DNA of 64,000 bases. Source: Aliihoeflea aestuarii (GTDB lineage: Bacteria > Pseudomonadota > Alphaproteobacteria > Rhizobiales > Rhizobiaceae). A program made the position numbers and the translations under genes. Below the pieces are notes generated by a model, which saw nothing but the letters and a program-made list of their open reading frames with translations, was not told where the DNA came from and made no database searches. Every line of letters begins with the position of its first letter. Within the stretch, counting starts at the first letter, position 1. Positions 57,190 through 64,000 of this stretch are shown piece after piece. The DNA is taken from NCBI RefSeq assembly GCF_024105665.1, contig NZ_JAAAMK010000006.1, forward strand, positions 62,001-126,000, written 5' to 3'.

Positions 57190-58176
57190 TCAAGCGGCAG
57201 ATGCCGGCGTACAGGTGCGTTCCGGTTCACCGATCGCGGCGAAGAGTTCTGCATCTTCGCCGATCCCGGCATTGGGCGTGGTGAGCAGCGTATCGCCGTA
57301 AAAGACGGAATTGGCTCCGGCTACGAGACACAGGATCTGCGCCTCGCGGTTAAGCGCGGAGCGGCCGGCGGACAGGCGCACCGTCGAAGCCGGCATGACC
57401 AGACGTGCCGTCGCCACCATGCGCACCAGGTCCAGCGGATCGATGCGCGGTCGCTTCGCCAGCGGCGTGCCTTCGACGGGAACGAGAGCATTGACCGGCA
57501 CGCTTTCGGGGTGCGGGTCCATCCCCGCGAGGACGTGCAGCATCGATGCCCGGTCGCGGATCGTCTCGCCCATGCCGATGATGCCGCCGCAGCAAAGGTC
57601 AATGCCGAAGGCGCGCACGGTGGCGAGCGTGTCCAGCCGGTCCTCGTAGGTGCGGGTCGTAATGATCCGCCCGTAGAATTCCGGGCTGGTATCGAGGTTG
57701 TGATTGTAGGCCGTAAGCCCGGCGGCCGCAAGGCGTTCGGCTTGATGGGCTTTCAGCATGCCGAGCGTGACGCAAGCTTCCATGCCCAGCGAGCGAACGC
57801 CCTCGACCATCTCGATCACCGCATCGAACTCGTGGCCGTCGCGGACCTGCCGCCACGCCGCTCCCATGCAGAAGCGTTCCGCGCCTGCCGCTTTGGCGAT
57901 TGCCGCCATGGCGATCACCTTTGCAGGTTCCATCAGCCGGTCGCGGGTCAGGTCGACCTCGCGGTGATGGGCCGATTGCGGACAGTAGGCGCAGTTCTCC
58001 GGGCATCCACCGGTCTTGATGGACAAGAGGCTGGCCTTCTGCACCTTGTTCGGATCGTGATGCTGGCGATGAACCGCATTGGCGCGCCCGACCAGTTCCA
58101 GAAAAGGCAGATCGTGGACGGCAACGATCTGGTCGATCGTCCAGTCGTGCCGGATCGTTCCATCCGCCGCAATCAT
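57190..58176 (-). CDS. bioB: biotin synthase
   Basis: The 328-residue radical SAM enzyme inserts sulfur into dethiobiotin to give biotin. The [4Fe-4S] cysteines are Cys58, Cys62 and Cys65 in [13 protein letters not shown], and the auxiliary-cluster residues lie in [18 protein letters not shown] and [12 protein letters not shown]. bioF, bioA and bioD are not in the window, so the upstream steps must be elsewhere or replaced by uptake. The start overlaps the bioY stop by ATGA. Confidence 0.96.
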   Translation of the reverse strand: MIAADGTIRHDWTIDQIVAVHDLPFLELVGRANAVHRQHHDPNKVQKASLLSIKTGGCPENCAYCPQSAHHREVDLTRDRLMEPAKVIAMAAIAKAAGAERFCMGAAWRQVRDGHEFDAVIEMVEGVRSLGMEACVTLGMLKAHQAERLAAAGLTAYNHNLDTSPEFYGRIITTRTYEDRLDTLATVRAFGIDLCCGGIIGMGETIRDRASMLHVLAGMDPHPESVPVNALVPVEGTPLAKRPRIDPLDLVRMVATARLVMPASTVRLSAGRSALNREAQILCLVAGANSVFYGDTLLTTPNAGIGEDAELFAAIGEPERTCTPASAA

Positions 58177-58748
58177 TCGCCCTTACCCCGAAGGCGGGCA
58201 AAAGATGCCGGCAGCACCATGCCGACCGCCGCTACCACACCGATCTTGACCAGATCGCCCAGCAGGAAGGGCAGGACGCCGACAGCAAGAAGCTGGCCGG
58301 CCGGAACATAGGCCGCCAGCCACGCCATGCCGATCGCATATATCGGCACCATTCCGGCGAGCATCGCGCCGACGCGGCCGAACGTGCCTCTGCCTGCCGC
58401 CAGCGTGCCGACCATCCATGAGGCGATGAGATAGCCGAGCAGATAGCCGCCGGTCGGGCCGACCATATAGACCAGGCCGATGCCGCGTTCCGGGGAGCCG
58501 GAGAAGACGGGAAGGCCCACGGCACCTGCCGCGAGATAGGCAAGAAAGATCGAGACGGCAATGCGCGGACCGAACGCCACGGCGAAGGTCATGACTGCCA
58601 TCGTGTGCAGCGTCATCGGAACCGGCCAGAACGGAATCTGGACCTTGGCGGCAAGGGTCATCAGTGCCGTGCCGGCGACGACGATCAGTACCGTCTGCGC
58701 CGTGGGCACAAATCGGTTTTCAGCGGGCCTCGTATCGATATGGCTCAT
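58173..58748 (-). CDS. bioY: biotin ECF transporter S component BioY
   Basis: The 191-residue membrane protein has six predicted helices and the BioY features [20 protein letters not shown] and [16 protein letters not shown], which form the biotin site. BioY can work alone or with BioMN; no bioM or bioN is adjacent. GAAGGA lies eight bases before the ATG at 58748. It is upstream of, and coupled to, bioB, and a BioR box covers its promoter. Confidence 0.95.
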   Translation of the reverse strand: MSHIDTRPAENRFVPTAQTVLIVVAGTALMTLAAKVQIPFWPVPMTLHTMAVMTFAVAFGPRIAVSIFLAYLAAGAVGLPVFSGSPERGIGLVYMVGPTGGYLLGYLIASWMVGTLAAGRGTFGRVGAMLAGMVPIYAIGMAWLAAYVPAGQLLAVGVLPFLLGDLVKIGVVAAVGMVLPASFARLRGKGE

Positions 58749-58770
58749 GACGTTTTTCCTTCAGCAAAAA

Positions 58771-58780
58771 TTATAGATAA
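58771..58780 (-). promoter_or_regulatory. BioR operator in the bioY-bioB promoter
   Basis: TTATAGATAA here matches the published BioR box consensus of alphaproteobacteria. On the minus strand it overlaps a TATAAT-type -10 element 22 bases before the bioY start, so BioR binding should block transcription when biotin is plentiful. Confidence 0.88.
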
Positions 58781-58899
58781 TTAAAAGAATCTATCGCTAA
58801 ATGAGTTCACAAAAATATCATCATGGCAAGCGCCAGGCGGACAAAGCTGCTTCTGGTCGAAGGTTGAGACGAATTCAGTCCGCCTATTTCGGCTTTTTT

Positions 58900-59511
58900 T
58901 TAACCGATGGTCTGGACGTGCCGCGCCAGCACGGAGGCCGCCATTTCAGCCTGTCCAGCCCTCAGGGCGTCGAGGATTGCACGATGATCCCGGTCCGTCG
59001 GGGCTTCCCATTCGGCCCGCCAGCCGGAGAACAGGAACCGGGCGCTGGCCGTGTGAAGGTCGTCGATGGCGTTGAGCAGCCGCGGCATCCCACACGGCGT
59101 CAGGATGATCCGGTGGAAGGTGCGATTGGCGTCTTCCCACGCCTGAACGTCGCCCGCGCGATCTCCCGCCCGGTTCGCTTCCTCGGCCTGATCGAGAATG
59201 GCTTTGGTCAGATGCGGCACGGCATTGCGCAGCGCCAGCGCTTCGAGCGCGGCGCGCATCTCCGCCACTTCCCGAACCTCTTCGAGACTGAAGCCTGCGA
59301 CACGCACGCCCCGACGCGGCTCGCTGACGACCAACCCCTGAGCCTCCAGCCGGCGAAACGCTTCGCGCACCGGGACATGGCTTGCGCCGAACTCTTCGGC
59401 GATGTGGTCCTGCCGCAGCTTCGCGCCCGCCTCGATCTCGCCGGCGATGATGCGGTGGGCGAGTGTCTTGCTGATTTGCGAGGCTATGGTGTCTGATTTG
59501 GCTGTCGTCAT
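58900..59511 (-). CDS. bioR: GntR family biotin regulator BioR
   Basis: The 203-residue protein has an N-terminal GntR winged helix (LRQDHIAEEFGASHVPVREAFRRLEAQGLV) and an all-helical FCD effector domain (EMRAALEALALRNAVPHLTK onward). Its position beside bioY-bioB, and matching TTATAGATAA boxes before both, identify it as BioR, the repressor of biotin genes in Hyphomicrobiales. The start codon lies three bases from a box, which implies autoregulation. No ribosome site is visible. Confidence 0.92.
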   Translation of the reverse strand: MTTAKSDTIASQISKTLAHRIIAGEIEAGAKLRQDHIAEEFGASHVPVREAFRRLEAQGLVVSEPRRGVRVAGFSLEEVREVAEMRAALEALALRNAVPHLTKAILDQAEEANRAGDRAGDVQAWEDANRTFHRIILTPCGMPRLLNAIDDLHTASARFLFSGWRAEWEAPTDRDHRAILDALRAGQAEMAASVLARHVQTIG

Positions 59512-59514
59512 GAT

Positions 59515-59524
59515 TTATAGATAA
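59515..59524 (-). promoter_or_regulatory. BioR operator at the bioR start
   Basis: A second exact TTATAGATAA lies three bases upstream of the bioR ATG, overlapping a TATAAA-type -10. Autorepression is the simplest reading. The position would leave almost no 5' untranslated region. Confidence 0.85.
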
Positions 59525-59640
59525 TTCATGACGCGCATGAACGTCGAGCCTGATCGTCGAGATCGGCATGGAAATCTTGCTTGGCTTGGGCGAGAAAGCA
59601 TCCTGTTTTGCGCGCTGACGTGAATAAGGTAGAGGCAGGC

Positions 59641-59991
59641 ATGAGCGTTACGATCTATGGCATCCGCAACTGCGACACGATGAAGAAGGCGTTTGCCTGG
59701 CTTGACGCCAATGGCGTTGCCTACAGCTTTCATGATTATCGGGTAGGGGGCATCGACGCGGATACGGTGTGGCGGTGGTGCAAGGTGGCGGGCTGGGAAA
59801 AAGTGCTCAACAAGTCGAGCCGGACGTTCCGCGCCTTGCCCGATTCCAAGCGGGACGGCCTTGACGAAACCAGCGCCATCGATCTGATGATCGGCGAGCC
59901 CACGATGATCAAACGGCCGGTGCTCGATACCGGCTCCGGTTTCGAAATCGGGTTCAAGCCCGAGCGCTATGCGACGCTTTTTGCCCGTTGA
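59641..59991 (+). CDS. ArsC/Spx family reductase-like protein (YffB type)
   Basis: The 116-residue protein has the ArsC/YffB thioredoxin-like fold, starting MSVTIYGIRNCDTMKKAFAWL with a single cysteine at the usual nucleophile site, and the RPVLDTG motif near the end. Such proteins are annotated as arsenate-reductase-like but YffB has glutathione-linked activity; no ars operon is near. Function is uncertain. Confidence 0.88.
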   Translation: MSVTIYGIRNCDTMKKAFAWLDANGVAYSFHDYRVGGIDADTVWRWCKVAGWEKVLNKSSRTFRALPDSKRDGLDETSAIDLMIGEPTMIKRPVLDTGSGFEIGFKPERYATLFAR

Positions 59992-60075
59992 GCCGTCCGG
60001 ACATTTGCTTCTGCAGGCCGCGATGCTCCATGGTGGCCCATTGCGCGAACCGTGCTCGCCGCTAATCTCGCCGCG

Positions 60076-61248
60076 ATGCACGCGATAAATCCGAATCCCC
60101 TTCGTTTGGCACTCGCCGGAATGCTTGCCATGGCCACCGCAATGGGGGTCGGGCGCTTCGTCTACACGCCCATCCTGCCCGGGATGATGGCATCGCTCGA
60201 TCAGTCGACATCGCAGGTGGGCTTCATCGCCGCCGCCAATTATGCGGGCTATCTGATCGGCGCGATCGTGGCCGGCGGCGGCTGGGCGCACGGGTCGGAA
60301 CGGCGGATCGCGCTCGCCAGCCTGGCTGTCAGCGCGGCACTGTGCCTGGCCATGGCGGCGACGGACGAGCTTGTCGCCTTCCTGGCGATCCGCTTTGCGG
60401 CCGGCGTCGCGAGCGCGTTCGTCATGGTGTTCCTGTCCGGCATCGTCTTTGCCGGATTGGCCCGTGCCGGGCGATCGGGCCTGCAATGGCTGCATTTCGG
60501 CGGCGTCGGGCTCGGCATCGCGCTGTCGTCGCTCGTCGTTGCGGGGGCCGGATGGAGCGGCTTCGGGTGGCGCGGCGAATGGATCGGCGCCGGATTTTTG
60601 TCCTTTGCCGCCATCGCCATCGTCGTCTGGCTTCTCGGCGATGCGGGCAGCCGCGTTGCCGATGCGCAAAAGGAGCCGCCGCTCGTCTTTTCGCCGGCCT
60701 TGCGCAGCATCGTGTGGGCGTATGGTGTGTTCGGTTTCGGCTATATCGTCACGGCGACGTTTCTCATCGCCATCGTCCGGTCGAGCGCGCCGGACCCGGC
60801 ACTCGAAACAGGCGTCTGGCTGGTAACCGGGCTTGCCGGCTTCCCGTCCGTTCTGTTGTGGGGATGGCTGGCGTCGAAATGGGGACTGCGACCGGCCTTT
60901 GCGGCAGGCTGCCTCATCGAGGCTCTCGGCGTTGCCGCAAGCGTTGCCCTCGGCGGTGCGGCCGGGCCGTTGCTCGGCGGTCTTCTTCTGGGCGGCACGT
61001 TCATCGCGATCACGGCGCTGGGGCTTCAGTCGGGCCGGATGCTGGCCGGGCCGTCTCCGCGCAAGGCGCTTGCGGCGATGACGGCTGCGTTCGGAACGGG
61101 GCAGATCGTCGGACCCGTGGTGGCCGGTTTCGTTGCCGACTCGACCGGCGGTTTCTTCTGGCCGTCGATGCTCGCCGCGCTCGCTCTGGCCGTTTCGGCG
61201 TGGCTGGCGATGTCGTCGCGAGCGGCCGGATCGAACGCTGGCGCGTGA
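60076..61248 (+). CDS. YbfB/YjiJ family MFS transporter
   Basis: The 390-residue protein has about 12 helices and the start MAMATAMGVGRFVYTPILPGMM characteristic of the YbfB/YjiJ MFS group, which carries the GRF-Y-P motif in helix 1. Substrate is unknown. A GTG at 60052 is an alternative start that adds eight residues. It stands alone between the ArsC-like and TPR genes. Confidence 0.87.
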   Translation: MHAINPNPLRLALAGMLAMATAMGVGRFVYTPILPGMMASLDQSTSQVGFIAAANYAGYLIGAIVAGGGWAHGSERRIALASLAVSAALCLAMAATDELVAFLAIRFAAGVASAFVMVFLSGIVFAGLARAGRSGLQWLHFGGVGLGIALSSLVVAGAGWSGFGWRGEWIGAGFLSFAAIAIVVWLLGDAGSRVADAQKEPPLVFSPALRSIVWAYGVFGFGYIVTATFLIAIVRSSAPDPALETGVWLVTGLAGFPSVLLWGWLASKWGLRPAFAAGCLIEALGVAASVALGGAAGPLLGGLLLGGTFIAITALGLQSGRMLAGPSPRKALAAMTAAFGTGQIVGPVVAGFVADSTGGFFWPSMLAALALAVSAWLAMSSRAAGSNAGA

Positions 61249-61343
61249 TTTTGCCGCTCGGCACTTCCATGCCGGCAAATTTCGGCTAAAACCCCCTCCA
61301 AAGGGCGCGAAATGCGCCCGTCTCAGGATATGGTTGGACTTTC

Positions 61344-62009
61344 ATGTCGGACGAGAGTTTTTTTCGCGAGATCAATCAGGAGCTTCGGCAGGACCGCGCC
61401 CGTCATATATGGGATCGGTATGGCCTGACGGCGATCGGCATCGGTCTGGCAATCGTCCTGGCGGCCGGAATCTATGTCGCATGGGACTGGTGGACCACGC
61501 GTCAGGCGAATGAATCGGGAGACCGCTTCTCGCAGGCGCTGACGCTGGCCAATGAAGGCAACAGCGAGGAGGCGCTCGCCCGCCTGTCCGAACTCGAAGC
61601 TGACGGCCACGGCGCTTATCCGGTGCTGGCACGCCTGCGTGCAGCGACCGTTCAGGCCAATGCCGGCGATTTCGCCGAAGCCGTCGCGTCCTTCGATGCG
61701 GTCGCCGCCGATACGTCCATTCCCCAGTCCATCCGCGACGCGGCACGCCTGCGCTCCGGCTACCTTCTGGTCGATCATGGCTCCTATGAGGATGTCGCCG
61801 GCCGCGTCGAGGCCCTGACCTCGGACGAAAACGCGCTGCGACATTCGGCGCGCGAGGCGCTGGCGCTCGCCGCGTGGAAAGACGGTCAGTCGACCGAAGC
61901 ACTGCGACTGTTCGACCTGATGATCGACGACGAGCGCATCTCCGGCAATATGCGCCAGCGCGCGCAGATGATGGCGGAGTTGATCCGGGGCACGCAGGAG
62001 CCCTCGTGA
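61344..62009 (+). CDS. YfgM-like membrane-anchored TPR protein
   Basis: The 221-residue protein has a short cytoplasmic N-terminus ([26 protein letters not shown]), one transmembrane segment (about residues 28-46) and a periplasmic TPR-like domain. It resembles YfgM, an ancillary factor of the Sec translocon and outer-membrane assembly. It is coupled to der by a GTGA overlap; in E. coli yfgM and bamB also precede der, although no bamB is present between them here. Confidence 0.85.
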   Translation: MSDESFFREINQELRQDRARHIWDRYGLTAIGIGLAIVLAAGIYVAWDWWTTRQANESGDRFSQALTLANEGNSEEALARLSELEADGHGAYPVLARLRAATVQANAGDFAEAVASFDAVAADTSIPQSIRDAARLRSGYLLVDHGSYEDVAGRVEALTSDENALRHSAREALALAAWKDGQSTEALRLFDLMIDDERISGNMRQRAQMMAELIRGTQEPS

Positions 62010-63439
62010 GTTTCAAGCTCGCCATCATCGGACGACCGAATGTCGGCAAGTCGACGCTGTTCAACCGGCTAGCCGGCCGCAAGCTCGCGCTCGTGGACGA
62101 TACGCCCGGCGTCACGCGCGACCGCCGCGTCCATGCAGCCCGGCTCTACGATCTTGAATTTGACGTCATCGACACCGCCGGGCTGGAGACCGCCGAGGCG
62201 GCGAGCCTTGCCGGGCGCATGCGCCAGCAGACCGAGATCGCGATCGAGGAAGCCGACGTCGTCTGCTTCGTGGTCGATTCGAAGACCGGCCTGATGCCGG
62301 ATGACCGCTCCTTCGCCGATATCGTACGCCGGTTCGGCAAGCCGGTAGTGCTGGCGGCCAACAAGTCCGAGGCGCGCGGTGCGCAAAGCGGTTTCCTCGA
62401 AGCGTGGGAACTGGGGCTGGGCGAGCCGGTGCCGATTTCGGCCGAGCACGGTCAGGGCATGGTCGATCTGCGCGATGCGATCGTCGCGGCGATCGGCGAG
62501 GAACGCGCATTCGCCGACGAGGATGACGACGATGCGCTGATCGCCGACGAACCGCTGGTCGGCGAGGACGTTGCCGATTCCGACGACGAGGCCATCCCGG
62601 CCTACGATTCGACCAAGCCGCTGCGCATTGCCGTCGTCGGTCGTCCGAACGCCGGCAAGTCGACGCTCATCAATGCGCTGGTCGGTGAGGAACGTCTGCT
62701 GACCGGCCCGGAAGCGGGCATCACGCGCGATTCCATTTCCGTCGACTGGGATTGGAACGGCCGCAAGATCAAGCTGTTCGACACGGCGGGCCTGCGCCGC
62801 AAGGCGCGCGTTCAGGAGAAGCTGGAAAAGCTATCCGTCGCCGACGGCCTGCGTGCGATCCGCTTCGCCGAAATCGTTGTGATCGTGTTCGATGCGACCA
62901 TTCCGTTCGAAAAGCAGGATCTGACGATCGCGGACCTGATCATCCGTGAGGGCAGGGCGCCCGTCCTTGCGTTCAACAAATGGGATCTGATCGAGAACCG
63001 TCAGGAACTGCTGACCGAACTGCGCGAAAAGACGACGCGCCTTTTGCCGCAGGTGCGCGGGCTTCAGGCCGTGACGATCTCGGGCGAAACCGGGCGCGGC
63101 CTCGACAAGCTGATGGGAGCGGTCGAGCGCACGCACCGCGTCTGGAACACGCGCATTTCGACCGGCCGTCTCAATCGCTGGCTCGAAGGCGTGACGGCGC
63201 ATCATCCGCCGCCCGCTGTCGCCGGCCGCCGCCTGAAGATCAAATATATCACGCAGATCAAGACGCGCCCGCCCGGCTTCGTGCTCTCCTGCACGCGTCC
63301 CGACGCGGTGCCACAAAGCTATATTCGCTATCTCACCAACGAATTGCGTACGGCCTTCGACATGCCGGGCGTGCCGATCCGCATGCTGGTGCGCGCGTCG
63401 GACAATCCGTTCGCCGGGCGCGCGAAGAAGCGAAATTGA
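62006..63439 (+). CDS. der: GTPase Der (EngA)
   Basis: The 477-residue protein is Der, essential for 50S ribosome assembly. Two G domains are clear, with P-loops GRPNVGKST and GRPNAGKST and G4 motifs NKSE and NKWD, joined by an acidic linker ([12 protein letters not shown]), and a C-terminal KH-like domain. The first G4 motif is NKSE where NKxD is usual. Translation starts at a GTG overlapping the upstream stop. Confidence 0.96.
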   Translation: MSFKLAIIGRPNVGKSTLFNRLAGRKLALVDDTPGVTRDRRVHAARLYDLEFDVIDTAGLETAEAASLAGRMRQQTEIAIEEADVVCFVVDSKTGLMPDDRSFADIVRRFGKPVVLAANKSEARGAQSGFLEAWELGLGEPVPISAEHGQGMVDLRDAIVAAIGEERAFADEDDDDALIADEPLVGEDVADSDDEAIPAYDSTKPLRIAVVGRPNAGKSTLINALVGEERLLTGPEAGITRDSISVDWDWNGRKIKLFDTAGLRRKARVQEKLEKLSVADGLRAIRFAEIVVIVFDATIPFEKQDLTIADLIIREGRAPVLAFNKWDLIENRQELLTELREKTTRLLPQVRGLQAVTISGETGRGLDKLMGAVERTHRVWNTRISTGRLNRWLEGVTAHHPPPAVAGRRLKIKYITQIKTRPPGFVLSCTRPDAVPQSYIRYLTNELRTAFDMPGVPIRMLVRASDNPFAGRAKKRN

Positions 63440-63885
63440 AGCAGGCAGGGGATCCGTCACCTCTTTCTGGAATTTGAAACCACGCGCTCCGCAAAACCGG
63501 CGAGGCATGGATTCCTGTGACGAGCACAGGAATGACGGCTACATAAATGTAGCTGCAAAATCACGAACGTCGAATAAAGAGCGACAACCTTTAATGCCGT
63601 CATTCCTGTGCTCGTCACAGGAATCGAGGCCTCTCTTTTTCATGTCGAGCAACGGTTTTGCCTGCCCTCGTGCCTGTCACAGCGTCGCACTTTTCGCTTT
63701 CATTCCCATACGACACATTCATGCCGCACTCCTTCGCGAAACGCCGCCCGATGAATTCGCGGCGGGCGCTTCCGCCTGATTGCATCGGACGTGATCTCAC
63801 CTGCCGCTACGGCATTAACCCCGCATAAAGGTTAATCGATCATTTTTGTCCGGTCTTTGCAGCTAATGTATATGGAGCAGGACCT
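63440..63885. other. intergenic region after der
   Basis: Nearly 450 bases hold the palindromic repeats described separately and an AT-richer stretch (about 63810-63870) likely to contain the promoter of the next gene. I see no convincing coding sequence here. Confidence 0.5.
63510..63625. repeat. pair of inverted palindromic repeat units
   Basis: A 30-base unit at 63510-63539 recurs inverted at 63596-63625, with 56 bases between. Each unit contains TTCCTGTG and CACAGGAA separated by ACGAG or CTCGT, so each can fold alone, and the two can also pair with each other. They resemble repeats scattered between genes in rhizobial genomes. They lie about 70 bases after the der stop. Confidence 0.8.
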
Positions 63886-64000
63886 GTGCGGGTAACGCGT
63901 TTGTCACGGCGTTTGAGAACGATTCTGGAAAATAGATCGCTCGTGGCGCCCGCCTTGCTCGGCCTGGGCGTTTGGGTTGCGTTTCCCACGCCTGCCGCAT
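63886..64000 (+). CDS. hypothetical protein, 5' end only
   Basis: An open frame begins at a GTG (63886) preceded by GGAG at 63874-63877 (eight-base spacing) and runs off the window after 38 codons. The N-terminus is basic (MRVTRLSRRLRTILENRS) and then hydrophobic (LVAPALLGLGVWVAF), as in a signal peptide or anchor, so the product is probably exported. I do not recognise it. Confidence 0.45.
   Translation, partial: MRVTRLSRRLRTILENRSLVAPALLGLGVWVAFPTPAA

Overview
The window reads as chromosomal DNA from an alphaproteobacterium of the Hyphomicrobiales (Rhizobiales). It is GC-rich and gene-dense. Pointers to that order are the long-chain acyl carrier protein AcpXL, a bcsN-bcsA-bcsB-bcsZ-TPR cellulose operon, a BioR-type biotin regulator with TTATAGATAA boxes, an NDUFA12-type complex I subunit beside a DUF2155 protein, and rhizobial-style palindromic intergenic repeats. 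I could not settle the genus. I found no tRNA or rRNA gene, CRISPR array, transposase or prophage, so this looks like core chromosome with a few accessory genes.

Layout. 0-16.6 kb: the start of a lipid A very-long-chain fatty acid operon (acpXL and a ketoacyl-ACP synthase), a secreted histidine phosphatase, an AEC transporter, gabD, a PAS protein, a probable small RNA, a rhomboid protease, a CBS protein, a YjhX-like protein, gatB, NDUFA12, DUF2155, aat, aroQ-accB-accC, a DsbA-like protein with an M48 protease, and an aminotransferase. 16.6-25.2 kb: rne with a long structured leader, a periplasmic amidase, PBP1a, and prfB carrying the programmed +1 frameshift. 25.4-34.2 kb: the cellulose operon, whose synthase carries a C-terminal PilZ (c-di-GMP) domain. 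34.3-42.1 kb: a Ppx/GppA phosphatase with rlmE, an MFS exporter, two Tat-type exported proteins, and an H-NOX gas sensor overlapping a GAF-GGDEF-EAL enzyme. 42.2-54.4 kb: guaB, a redox block (flavoprotein, Rrf2, MAPEG, oxyR, katG), an RsmB-family RNA methyltransferase, tspO, small metabolic genes and guaA. 54.5-64 kb: a frameshifted alkD, a class D beta-lactamase with a divergent LysR regulator, bioR-bioY-bioB, an ArsC-like protein, an MFS carrier, a TPR membrane protein, der, and an inverted palindromic repeat.

How the parts fit. The most coherent theme is cyclic-di-GMP. An H-NOX protein with the canonical haem ligand and a zinc-site quartet is translationally coupled to a dual GGDEF-EAL enzyme, and about 5 kb away the cellulose synthase operon ends in reach of the same second messenger through its PilZ domain. 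A nitric oxide to c-di-GMP to cellulose circuit is a reasonable hypothesis, not a demonstrated one. The oxyR-katG pair, the Rrf2-flavoprotein pair and the MAPEG gene form a neighbouring oxidative-stress block. The biotin module here is small (uptake plus the last biosynthetic step) and both of its promoters appear to carry BioR boxes over the -10 element.
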